Positions 11,642 to 22,280 of a stretch of DNA of 64,000 nt are shown here, piece after piece (the first letter of the stretch is position 1; each line of letters begins with the position of its first letter). This DNA is from Siphonodentalium dalli. Lineage: Eukaryota > Mollusca > Scaphopoda > Gadilida > Siphonodentaliidae. The stretch spans positions 263,729,863 to 263,793,862 of the forward strand of contig CP136064.1 of the NCBI GenBank assembly GCA_032622095.1, written 5' to 3'. The notes under the pieces were generated by a model. That model did not search any database and was not told the DNA's origin. It was given only the letters and a program-made list of their open reading frames with translations. The translations under genes and the position numbers were made by a program.

Positions 11642-13394
11642 TTAGAGACCTTTCGCAAAACTCACGTTTACGTTTACGGATACGGATAGGGTACTACGTC
11701 ACCAACCTTTGTGTACTTTCTAATCGTTCTCGTATTTTACTATCCGTAATAACGGTTACGATTTCATGGTTTCTAATAACCTCAAATAACACCTGAAATT
11801 TATTTTCTGCAATATATCACTTTACTCCGTTCGAGACTGTATATGTACATCATGTAAACCATCCAGTTGTATTGAGCTACGACCTCGATATGCTGTTTAG
11901 ATTGTCAATCACTGTACTCGTCGTCGCTATTCACAACGGATAGTCATCGCTGGCTGCGACAGAAAACTTTATAGTAAGGGTAGTGCACTATGAAACCAGT
12001 CGCCAAAAATACAGTTTATAGTGTGCGATGCATGAGGAGTTTTGAGTAATTATTATGTGCAAGATAGTACACAATATATAGTGAAATTCAACAATAATTT
12101 AATTCAACAACCCATGGTCGTGTCCTAACGTGTGCAGTTATAGAATGCCTCAGGGGAGCCTAAAGAATGGCATAACCCTATTAATGAAAAGTGAAAGATT
12201 TTGTGTTCTCTTCCCCTTTCCCGAATTGAATAGTTCATTCAATTAAATAATATTCGGTTTTCGGTAGAAGTTGGGTTTTATATATCTCTCTCGTAGAGTC
12301 TGAAATGCAGGGCATTTAAAATTACATGGAATTCATAACCGATTTTAAAATTACATGGAATTCATAACCGAGTTCTAAGTTACATAAAGTACTCTGTCTG
12401 AGTAATCTGAACCTACCCTGGATCCCGATTCAACTGGTAAGTAGTAATTTCTGCTCCTGAACCGTAACTAAAACAATATTTGGCACACCCACCGACATCA
12501 CCAGAGCTCAGCAGTCTATGTCAGGTTTGTTCTTTGCATTTATTTTTAATTTAAAAAACACGCACAAATGCGGCATTTAAAGGTACTCAATCCGATTAGA
12601 TGTCCCCATATCATCAGATTCCAACAACAATATGTTTTTGAAATGCCGCTTCTGTTATCAGAATCGAGTAATTGCTCAACATTAATGCTAACCACAGTCA
12701 ACTATATTATAAAATTGCCCAAAACCTGTTATTTATCAACATTTTGTTCAACGAAATTTTGCCGGTTTGTCAAATATCTGACAAAAAAGCAAAATGATGC
12801 ACATCGCTTCTACCTAAACTTTGTTTCGATTTGGTAGTAACAAATCAGAAGTGATGCACATCAGCGAGCTCACAAACCTTATGTCGGATTTCCTAAACCC
12901 AAAGAGGTGAAGCCGAAATCGCATTGAAATCAAATCGCGGACATGAAGGGGCTTGAACGATGGCGTCGTGGTTGATGTGAGGTCCAAATTCAGGAACCCA
13001 TCTTCCTCATCAGCATAACGTCTATCTGGTCATCCATGCTAACAACGAACTGTATTTCCACCACATATGACCTGGCATTTATACCTGTATTGCCACAATA
13101 TATCACGAGAATCCCGGGTCGTACGTTGTGACTTGTCGAATTATTGACAATATTAACAGGTCATGATTATCGCAATGTTGCAAATGAGACGATAAATGAA
13201 GTATTAAGGGACTGTATACCAAACACACGCTTTGAGTTGTAAAAGTGGTACGAAATAATGATCGTACGTGTTCGTCAAAACTCTTGCGCGTAATCGTTTT
13301 GCGAAATGACTTTTTGGCCATACGGATAGACTTACGACTACGAATAGCTATCCGTATTCGTGATCGTAAACGTGAGGATGCGAAAGGTCTCTAA
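11642..13394. mobile_element. 1.75-kb TIR DNA transposon, non-autonomous
   Basis: The left end TTAGAGACCTTTCGCA and right end TGCGAAAGGTCTCTAA are inverted, and the similarity continues inward through ACTCACGTTTACG / CGTAAACGTGAG. A TA dinucleotide lies on both sides (11640-11641 and 13395-13396), compatible with TA target duplication. Subterminal 'cggata', 'cgtattt' and 'ggttacg' words recur on both arms. No open frame longer than about 90 codons exists, so it encodes no transposase. The superfamily is undetermined. Confidence 0.7.
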
Positions 13395-14777
13395 TATCTG
13401 GTCCACACGTTGGTTTATTGTTTATGTTGACTATATTTATTGTTTCTTTTATCAAACAAATTATTGTAACAAATAAGTATCTTCATTTATTCATCTCAAA
13501 GTAATCAGATGTAATACAAAACTATTTGATTTAGTGATTCAGTGTCTATGTTTCCGAATGTTCTATTATTTCTGGCGCTAAGAGCTAACCAGTTTTTGGT
13601 TCCCCGTGTGTGTGTGCGTATTGTGATCGTACGATATAACTAATTCCGAAGAAAAAATATAGCATCATGTGTTATGCAGGATAAATCCGATTACAATTCA
13701 TGGAAAACCTCGCCCAAAGAATCGGAGTGTAAAACTATGCCATAGAAGAGCAATGTGACAGATATTTGACGTAAGCCACAATCTAGAATAACCGACAGAA
13801 CAAGCTAGTGTATGGTACAGTGAAGTAATTCGATTGGTTGCGAGAGATGCAGGAGAGAATTAAAAAAATTATTTGATCTAGTTGGTAATATGTCTTGATA
13901 TTTAAACATATAAAATAAATGCAATCACTCCTCTTGAAATTTCAGACACCAAACAAAACATTGGCACTTTGTAAAGCACGTGGTTCCTAGTTTGAATTTT
14001 TTTTTTTTGTGAGGTAAAAATTGTCAATATTTATTTCATGCAATTCTGACTCTGGATCATAAATCCGAAATTTAAAGGTGCATTCCGTGTCCGACGATAT
14101 TATTTTTCATGCAAAAACTTTGCGCAGATGACAATCCTGGTGACCATGTACTCATTTGTGACAATTCGTGGATACTCAGGGCTGCAGGCCATTACGTGTT
14201 AAAGGTACGGGAGGCCTTGGCGGTGGGTATCCTGTGAAAATATTTCCACCCGTCAAAAACCGCCACAAACAGAAAAAAACATTAAAATGTAGACAGACTT
14301 TGTCCGTATACAAATAAGAAATATCGCATAAACAGTAAGTTATTGTCATATGTTTGACCATTGTTAGGTAAACAAAAGTATAAAAAGTTACTTTCCTGGT
14401 GTTTGTTTATATTATGATAGTAAACATAAAGAGCGTTCTTTGTTGGTGAATTCCTGATATGGAAATAATAAAGAGCGTTTATGCCATTTGTGTGTGATTA
14501 GCCAGCAGCATTGTGCTGTCTTCTGTAACACACTCAGGCTCTTGCTTAGGTAAAATATAGTAGGTCTTTATGATAACATGCTGTTTACGCGATGGTCATG
14601 GCATATATGGACGAAACTGTATGCGTTTTAATGTTTTTCTGTTTACGGTGATTGGAACAAATATGAATATTTTCGACAACTAAGGCCTCACGTGCCTTTA
14701 ACACTGAGACCTATGGGAAATAATTACTTCACTGTAACCTGTGTGGCGAAGGAAACTTGGACTAATTTAGGGTTTAA
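13395..14777. other. YeeE intron 2, 3' part: no feature recognised
   Basis: No exon, RNA gene or bounded repeat recognised. Confidence 0.5.
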
Positions 14778-15169
14778 CCCTTTACCCAACAAACCGGCCA
14801 TAACCGGCCAAATAAAGCTTCAACAGCCTAAAATATCTTCGGTCTGTCTCAATAGAACCATACAAATATGGATATCATTGGAACCGGCTCCTTGACCACA
14901 TTGTGATAGTTACAGTTATACCCTGTGCCAATGCATTCTCTTATATATGCGAGTCGACCATAGGTCGCCTCGCATATATAAGAGAATGCATTGGCCTAAA
15001 AAAAATCTTTTTTTAACACTTTTTACCATTTTTTCTTACATTCTTTAACAATTTTATAATTTTTAATGTGTTAAGCCTATGCATTCTCTTATATATGCGA
15101 GGCGACCTATGGTCGACTCGCATATATAAGAGAATGCATTGGCACAGGGCCCTTCTGTTGGGTAAATGG
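14778..15169. mobile_element. TTAA-flanked MITE, family A copy 2, abutting an exon
   Basis: TTAA at 14774-14777 and 15170-15173. The ends CCCTTTACCCAACA and TGTTGGGTAAATGG are inverted. Two internal near-perfect palindromes (about 14931-14996 and 15078-15142) are built from GCATTCTCTTATATATGCGAG arms and are reverse complements of each other. Overall similar to 6689-7128. Only 16 bases separate it from the last YeeE exon. Confidence 0.85.
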
Positions 15170-15185
15170 TTAATTCTCTTTTCAG

Positions 15186-15303
15186 CGGCCACGGTATATC
15201 TGGGTCGGCACTTCTGTCTGGGCTCTCGTGGATCGCAATGCCTTCTATGTATGCGGGCGGCGTCAGTACTGGACTCATCACCAAGGCTCTTGGGTGGTTG
15301 TGA
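15186..15303 (+). CDS. YeeE/YedE-family (TsuA-like) membrane transporter, last exon
   Basis: Acceptor 'ctcttttcag' is followed by one base completing the Ser codon begun at 8168, then GHGISGSALLSGLSWIAM, 'PSMYAGGVSTGLITK' and ALGWL with a TGA stop at 15301-15303. The spliced motif GCTSGHGISG is the diagnostic signature of YeeE/YedE transporters. The Gly-rich hydrophobic end (MYAGGV) fits the last membrane helix of the family, so the C terminus looks complete. The acceptor lies directly downstream of a MITE, so the branch point probably lies in MITE-derived sequence. The visible protein covers only about the last 125 residues of a protein expected to be roughly 350-400 residues long. Confidence 0.88.
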
Positions 15304-15500
15304 ATTTATCAGACCTCAAAATTTGCTCAACCTTATCATCAGAGGACCATATGCATATTCGCTCCCTATGTTTTAACCTAACCTCTTACTATAAAGTTAA
15401 AGGGAATTAAAGGCCCACTTAATTTTTCGAACCCCAGATCACATTATATATTATATATGTCATGAGCTCCAAAATATTGTATTATCAACTTAACCAGTGT

Positions 15501-15506
15501 AATAAA
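15501..15506 (+). promoter_or_regulatory. Candidate polyadenylation signal AATAAA for the YeeE gene
   Basis: It is the first AATAAA I noticed downstream of the stop at 15303, about 200 bases away, which is a plausible 3' UTR length. Confidence 0.4.
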
Positions 15507-16106
15507 ATATGAACGTGTTGTTTTTGTTGAGGTGCCGATGTGGTTTTTGTGCTTAAGTTTCTGCAAAGTCTATTATTTTCAATGGAAGAGGAATATAACT
15601 CTATATCTCAGTCATTCTGGGAGCGAGACGGGGGAAATGTTTCTATGATGTCAGCTATGTTTTATTACTCTATGTGCACCTTCTGAGACACAGACGTTCC
15701 TAATGGTGATGAAATATAATATTATTTTAATCATATTTTATGTCATACATATATCATGACACTATTAGAAAAACAAAATAGGTGATTAGAAAATTAAATG
15801 GGCCTTTAAGGCCTTTGAAGTTGGTTCACAATAATCATCATTATCACGAATACCATAAGAAAACAAGAGGTCAATGGTCGAAGAGTCCAGAAAGCTAGAC
15901 TCAGATTTAAGTTTCCAGGTGGTAAAGTTGCTGATGTGCACCATTTGGGCACCTCGATTATGCATTGTTTCGTTTAGGCTAATTTTTGGGAGATACTAAA
16001 CTTAAAAAAGAATAAGGAACTTTCTAAATAAGTTCCTAAAGAAACTAAAAACAGGTTAATTTTATAATAAAGATACTTTCCAGAGAATATGAGGCCTAGG
16101 CAAAAT

Positions 16107-16185
16107 GAGGTCCTCAGAAAGTGAATTTAGTGATGCTAGCCCGCTGTACAGGGTATCGTCACTAAATTCACCCTCAAGGTACCTC
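16107..16185 (+). repeat. 79-base imperfect hairpin
   Basis: The arms GTGAATTTAGTGA and TCACTAAATTCAC pair perfectly and are extended by GAGGTCCTC / GGTACCTC, with an ~8-base terminal loop around 'gctgtaca'. Size and mismatch pattern would suit a small foldback element or a pre-miRNA-like RNA. Nothing here shows transcription. Confidence 0.55.
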
Positions 16186-16404
16186 AGTCGGCAAATCAAT
16201 TTCCAGCATCATATTTTACAGAACGTGATTACTTTTTATTTATATTTTAGTTGTGCATAAATCACATATCTGGAACAATTGCCACATGAAAGATACTATC
16301 TTGTGTGAGCGACATCTAAATCACCATTCTGGTCATAACATGTCAGTCTGTTCTCAAAATCCCGCACATTATCTGCTTATAATAGAACTTGTTTTGGGTA
16401 GATA

Positions 16405-16504
16405 ATATGCTTAGAACTGCCTCATTATGAGTCGATAATGTGCTGAAAATGAGAGCGTTTTAGTCACATTATCGATAATGAGGCGATTCTAAGCAGATTG
16501 TGCG
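16405..16504. repeat. Foldback repeat, ~36-bp arms
   Basis: The left arm 'gcttagaactgcctcattat' pairs with the right arm 'ataatgaggcgattctaagc'; the inner arms CGATAATGTG / CACATTATCG also pair. 'cattatctgcttat' words recur at about 16367 and 16607, so the element may extend to 16360-16680. Confidence 0.65.
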
Positions 16505-17983
16505 CTGAAAGTTACAATGACACTCACGAATTTTCAGGTGTACGCTCTTTAACATGTGTTTTCACTGTGGCCCGCGCCATAAAAACGAAATAATGTGTAT
16601 GCATCCATTATCTGCTTATTTCAGAATTAAAAAATCACAGTATGTATCCATTTGATATTATAGGTCGATTATATGCGTATTTGAGCGAGGATATGTTGAA
16701 CATTGCATTTCGATAATAAATAATAATTTGTTCACGACAAGTAATGGACACATCATACTCAACCAGTGCCGCCACCCATTATGATGTATCTATTTTATAT
16801 AGTTGATGTGATTCAGAAGGACAGATATAATTCTTTGTGTTCATTTTTCAATTGCCAGTTATTAGTCTAGTTTATGTACGACTTTTTCGTTTTCATCATT
16901 TTTTTCCGTGGAGCAAAAAGCTATGTTAAATAAGATTTTGTATTGTGGTTGTATACTTAACTGGATATCTGGTATCTTGAAAAAATCTTTAAATACTATT
17001 TATTTTCCAGAATATTAAAGTAACGTTTATATTAATGCTATGCTTTGGATATATTGTTATGACATGCTTAATTGCCATAGAATGTTTGCTTTGATATTTA
17101 CGTTACATTGAAAATAGAATCTCGCCATCTCTCAATTGGGTGCGTAACGGATGCAATTCAACGGGATGCCTTAGTGGTATTGCAAGTGTTCCAATTCCAA
17201 TGCAACGCACCAACACACAACTTAACACACTCGTCTATGAACTCCTTAACATGACAAATACGAGAAAAAAAGGTTTAATTTTATGAAGTTATATTATAGA
17301 GGATGAGTTCTTTTACATTCACCTTTATACAGATTGTCAGCTTGCCAGTCTAATGCTTATCAATAAAATCAGAAATAATTCAATACACGTAGAAATTGAA
17401 TAGCCTGGTTTTTAACAGTTTTCCCCCATATGGTAAAAATTTCTTTCTTTCCGTCATTCAAACTCTTTTACTGGAAGAAATGTCAGCAGCGTGAATTCAA
17501 GTTTTTTTTCTTTTTCAAGTTCAATAAAGTTTATTCCGTTACTTATTCGAAAAAATTGGGAAAATGTGTCAAATGGTCACGGTAACGACTTTATTAAGGT
17601 GAGACGAAATGAAACGGAAATTGTCCGAACAACTTCAGGGTTACAAATGGCCACTTTGGCCAAACTTTTCGGGAAGAAAATTGTTTGGGTCGAGTCCAAT
17701 AAAGTGGGTCGAATTTCAGCTTTCGCTCTGCTCGGTTTTCGCGGGAAATGTTGCGGGACAATTCTTTGAAAACAGATGCGTTTGGATTATTCTATCAACT
17801 GGAGGAACAAAACGTATCGATTTTTCACAAATTGGAATAGACAATAACCCATATATAGGGCTGATTCTTTTGCAATTTCTTTAACATTGTTTAGGGACAA
17901 TTTTCACTGGTCATGTTTCGGAACTATCACAGATTCGTTTGGTTTATTGTGTCGAACTTGTCGAATGTTATCTCTATAAATTG
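16505..17983. other. Intergenic: no gene recognised
   Basis: The open frames at 17491-17884 lack any domain or splice context and partly share words with the region after 20190 ('catgtttcggga', 'gtcgaa'). They are probably relics of a dispersed repeat. Confidence 0.5.
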
Positions 17984-19372
17984 AAGATAGATTGTTTAGA
18001 ACCATTATGGTTGGTTAATAGATTGTTTAGAACCATTAATGTTGGTTATGTGAAGATAGATTGTTTAGAACCATTACGGTTGAAGATAGATTGTTTAGAA
18101 CCATTATGGTTGGTTATGCGAAGATAGATTGTTTAGAACCATTACGGTTGGTTAATAGATTGTTTAGAACCATTATGGTTGGTTATGTGAAGATAGATTG
18201 TTTAGAACCATTATGGTTGGTTAATAGATTGTTTAGAACCATTACGGTTGGTTATGTGAAGATAGATTGTTTAGAACCATTACGGTTGAAGATAGATTGT
18301 TTAGAACCATTATGGTTGGTTATGTGAAGACAGATTGTTTAGAACCATTACGGTTGGTTAATAGATTGTTTAGAACCATTATGGTTGGTTATGTGAAGAT
18401 AGATTGTTTAGAACCATTACGGTTGGTTAATAGATTGTTTAGAACCATTATGGTTGGTTATGTGAAGATAGATTGTTTAGAACCATTACGGTTGGTTAAT
18501 AGATTGTTTAGAACCATTATGGTTGGTTATGTGAAGATAGATTGTTTAGAACCATTACGGTTGGTTAATAGATTGTTTAGAACCATTATGGTTGGTTATG
18601 TGAAGATAGATTGTTTAGAACCATTATGGTTGGTTAATAGATTGTTTAGAACCATTATGGTTGGTTATGTGAAGATAGATTGTTTAGAACCATTACGGTT
18701 GGTTATGTGAAGATAGATTGTTTAGAACCATTACGGTTGGTTATGTGAAGATAGATTGTTTAGAACCATTACGGTTGGTTATGTGAAGATAGATTGTTTA
18801 GAACCATTACGGTTGGTTATGTGAAGATAGATTGTTTAGAACCATTATGGTTGGTTATGTGAAGATAGATTGTTTAGAACCATTACGGTTTGTTATGTGA
18901 AGATAGATTGTTTAGAACCATTACGGTTGGTTAATAGATTGTTTAGAACCATTACGGTTGGTTATGTGAAGATAGATTGTTTAGAACCATTATGGTTGGT
19001 TATGTGAAGATAGATTGTTTAGAACCATTACGGTTGGTTATGTGAAGATAGATTGTTTAGAACCATTACGGTTGGTTAATAGATTGTTTAGAACCATTAC
19101 GGTTGGTTATGTGAAGATAGATTGTTTAGAACCATTATGGTTGGTTATGTGAAGATAGATTGTTTAGAACCATTACGGTTGGTTATGATTGAAGATAGAT
19201 TGTTTAGAACCATCACGGTTGGTTATGTTGAAGATAGATTGTTTAGAACCATTACGGTTGGTTATGTTGAAGATATATTGTTTAGAACCATTATGGTTGG
19301 TTATGTGAAGATATATTGTTTAGAACCATTATGGTTGGTTAATAGATTGTTTAGAACCATCACGGTTGGTTC
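17984..19372 (+). repeat. Minisatellite, ~39 copies of 31/38-bp units in alternating order
   Basis: Every unit contains GATTGTTTAGAACCATTA. Short units (31 bp) end 'ggttaat' and long units (38 bp) end 'ggttatgtgaagat'; in 18300-18640 they alternate regularly as a 69-bp higher-order unit. Because 69 is divisible by three, the array stays open as a false 147-codon frame of 23-residue repeats. Units carry either ACGG or ATGG at the same place. Confidence 0.95.
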
Positions 19373-19384
19373 TGTTGTCATTTG

Positions 19385-20190
19385 GTTAAAGATACATAAT
19401 CCAATTAACGCTTCTAAACTACTATTTATTTGGCTTCGGCGATAAAAAATATTTGATTCGTACGGCGGACTGGAACCGCCACATCCTCTTCAGTTAGTAT
19501 CCTGATATATCAGGTTACGTATCCTGATATATCAGGTTATTATCCTGATATATCAGCTTACGTATCCTCATATATCAGGATACGTAACCTGATATATCAG
19601 GATACGTAACCTGATATATCAGGATACTAACCTGATATATCAGCTTACGTATCCTGATATATCAGGATACGTAACCTGATATATCAGGATACGTAACCTG
19701 ATATATCAGGATAATAACCTGATATATCAGGATACGTAACCTGATATATCAGGATACTAACCTGATATATCAGGATACTAAACTGATATATCAGGATACG
19801 TAACCTGATATATCAGGATACTAACTGAAGAGGAGGTGGCGGTTCCAGGCCGCCGTAGATTCGAGTCGATGAAATCGCCCATCAAATCTCAGAGTTATCA
19901 GATAACGATTTTTTAAATCTATTATTTTTCAACACCTGGAATAATTGACGGCCTAGCAAATATTCGACGAGCCGACCGACATATATTCTCGACACCACAT
20001 TTCGTTGAATAAAATGTTGATATGTAACACGTTTTGGAAAATTGCATACTAGAGTTGAGAGTGGTTAGCATTATTTTTTGGCAACTAATCGATTCTGATA
20101 ACTAAAGCGTCTTTTAAAGAAATGTTGTTGTTGTTGTTGTTGTTGGAATCTTATTATACGGGGACCATCGAATCAGATTGTGTACCTTTA
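19385..20190 (+). repeat. Dispersed repeat family D, copy 2, split by a foldback element
   Basis: Blocks matching 570-1278 lie at 19385-19460 and 19858-20190, including 'aatccaattaacgc', 'tttgattcg', 'gattcgagtcgatga', the GTT microsatellite and 'gggaccatcgaatcagattg'. The gap between them is exactly the inserted element at 19461-19857. It also lacks about 300 bp present in the middle of copy 1. Confidence 0.75.
19461..19857. mobile_element. Foldback element with ~54-bp TIRs and a palindromic minisatellite core
   Basis: The left arm starts TACGGCGGACTGGAACCGCC and continues 'cttcagttagtatcctgata'; the right arm is its inverse with about two mismatches over 54 bp. The interior (about 19499-19820) holds roughly 17 copies of the 14-bp palindrome CCTGATATATCAGG, spaced by ATACGTAA or ATACTAA. 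The element is flanked by GATTCG on both sides (19455-19460 and 19858-19863). The uninterrupted GATTCG in the paralogous repeat at 639-644 shows the empty site. No open frame. A 6-bp duplication is compatible with IS3EU- or Dada-type elements, but the class is inference. Confidence 0.85.
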
Positions 20191-20606
20191 ACAGTGTAGT
20201 GTGATTATTTTCGCATGCCATGTTTCGGGACAATCACTCATCACTCTGAATTTTAAACAAACATAGGTTTAGTTTTGGTTTGTTCTTTCGACTGCATAAA
20301 CAAAACGTGTCGAAAGTAGCTGACTAGAGCCAATATGGTTGGTTACCTGTTAATTTCTTTAATAGCGTATTCCGATTATTTTCACTGTTTCTGAACAATC
20401 GCTGTGAATCTTTGAACGGAGACGCTTGGTATTGGCCACCGTAGAAAGATGATTCTGGTAAAAATATTTTATTATGTGCTATTGAATCGCAACAGAATAT
20501 TATGTCCTCATATTATCACCGTTAAAACATCCCAAATTATGTTATCACTGTAGCTTTCCTGTGTTTTTGTTCGAAGATACCACTGCTGAAAATCATTCAC
20601 TGCACT

Positions 20607-20765
20607 GAAGAAAAAAGTTAGTCAATATGACTAACTTAGGTTAGTCAAACGATTGTCCCCATGATGACTAACGTAGCTTAGTCAAAATGACTAAGGCAGA
20701 AAATATGTCATAATTACTAGGGTGTGGTAATCATAACGACTAAGAAATGGTTAGTCAAAATATGG
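20607..20765. repeat. Small repeat with TTAGTCA/TGACTAA inverted motifs
   Basis: It contains the palindrome GTTAGTCAATATGACTAAC (20617-20635) and further TTAGTCA, TGACTAA and GACTAA words up to 'ggttagtcaaaat' at about 20752. Probably a small foldback element; the ends are uncertain. Confidence 0.5.
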
Positions 20766-22001
20766 CCGGGATTGAGTCACGAAAATGTAATTTTGTGGAC
20801 ATGTGCAAATAATTCAAATATTCAACGATATGATATATTATCATGAATCAAAGACCAAGTTGAAAGCAGGACACAGATTCAAATACTGGTGTTAGGGAGA
20901 ACCTTTTGTCCAAATAATGTAGCCTTTGGTGTGGGAGTGAAGTTCTGACATGATATATATATTTCCATTGAATCGCAATTTTTGTAGAGAGAGATATATA
21001 TATTTATCCCACAGGGTTACAGTGAAAGACAACAACTGGAATGCGTTTATAGCTACCTGTTCAGAAAATCATAATTATTTACAGAAAGCCGATACAATAA
21101 ATGTAGTAGTAACCAATACAAACAAGTGGATGACAATTTGTTGAGGCACAATAACCGCCTACACAAATGTAAGCCAAAATGGGGAGACGCCAATCGAACG
21201 CGTATGTCCCAAAACAAAACAAAAACAGGGAGGGAGGGAGGGTTGTCAACACAAGCGACTGTCCTCAGCAAATAAATTATTGGAAAGAATGTTTAACGCA
21301 GTATAACTGCGCGCATCCCCCGGCCAAAGATATAATTCCCATTATTCTGCTCTTCAAATTATCCCCGTTCGCCAACTAAATAGCAATACTGCCAAAAATA
21401 CTTGTACTTTATAATTATGTTTTATTTTCGTCTAAGTACTCCGCAATATCAGTGTATAGCTTACTTATCTGAACTATCATGCGGTATGGTGTAGTGATAG
21501 ATACGAGTGAAAGATTTCGTGATCAAACATGATTATGTTTGTACCAAATTTTTGGTTTAAGGTTACGCATCTAAAACCCGGTGCGATAAAACACGTCGTT
21601 TTGTACGACAATGTTATATATGTGTGTGTAATATATAATTAAACGTTTTTGTTGTGTTGGTCTCTTTTTAAATGTATTCGGTTGCATGGACGTGAATCGA
21701 TGGTCTCCGTCAACTGATTTTCAACAACACACCCCTTCACCGATGGCCATCTCAGTCCAAACTTTTGACCGAAAATTGTATATTTTTTAGAAATTTGGTA
21801 CAAAAACAACACATTTCACAGTGAATTCTGGTTGGAAAATCAGACTATCAAAAACAATTTCAACCATTTTTGGTCAGAAATTCCCAACATGATTGTGTCT
21901 GTCGGAATGGAATTTCCAACTTTTGAAAATATTGATCAGACTTTAGAGATGAGACACCCTCCCCAAACCTTGTTGCCACGTCCCGGCTGTTGGGACGATA
22001 T
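20766..22001. other. Intergenic, 3' flank of the CUB/LDLa gene
   Basis: No gene recognised. The part at 21771-21866 shares word order with 23335-23451. It includes the likely 3' UTR of the minus-strand receptor; an AATAAA on the minus strand overlaps its stop codon. Confidence 0.5.
21771..21866 (+). repeat. Dispersed repeat family E, copy 1
   Basis: The words 'caaaaacaacacatttc', 'tggttggaaaatcagact' and 'aatttcaacc' appear here in the same order and spacing as at 23335-23451. Diverged and unclassified. Confidence 0.45.
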
Positions 22002-22280
22002 TTATTTTGTGCATAAGTCTGATTGGGACATCACTGGATTCGTCTGTCCCAGTGTAGTCATATGCGGTGGTAGCGATTCATATGCTGGTGGTGGTTGGTT
22101 GTACGGTTGTGATGGTTGTGATGGATTCGTCTGTCCCAGTGTAGTCATATGCGGTGGTAGCGATTCATATGCTGGTGGTGGTTGGTTGTACGGTTGTGAT
22201 GATTGGTTGTACGGCTGGAATTGAGCAACCGGAATGTGAGATACGGCTGACTGCGGACGCTGGACTGTGACGGCGAATGT
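22002..22280 (-). CDS. CUB/LDLa transmembrane receptor, last exon (PPxY cytoplasmic tail)
   Basis: Read on the minus strand: acceptor 'tatattccag', phase 0 entry matching the previous exon, 92 codons and a TAA stop at 22004-22002. The protein is a Pro/Gln/Tyr-rich tail with QPYNQPPPAYESLPPH occurring twice, 29 residues apart. The two copies are identical at the DNA level over most of an 87-bp unit. PPAY is a PPxY motif, the ligand of WW domains such as those of NEDD4-family ubiquitin ligases; LDLRAD3-like receptors use such tails to recruit them. That role is inferred from the motif. The reading frame is open only on this strand with splice support; the plus-strand frame through the same DNA is a shadow. 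An AATAAA overlaps the stop. Confidence 0.85.
   Translation of the reverse strand, partial: TFAVTVQRPQSAVSHIPVAQFQPYNQSSQPYNQPPPAYESLPPHMTTLGQTNPSQPSQPYNQPPPAYESLPPHMTTLGQTNPVMSQSDLCTK

Noticed and set aside
17984-19372. CRISPR array or repeat protein gene
   Set aside because: The units abut each other with no unique spacers, and the apparent 23-residue protein repeat exists only because 69 bp is divisible by three. Frames break wherever unit order changes.
21832-22224. Plus-strand 130-codon protein
   Set aside because: It is the antisense shadow of the receptor's last exon, which has splice sites in phase and a meaningful proline-rich protein on the minus strand.
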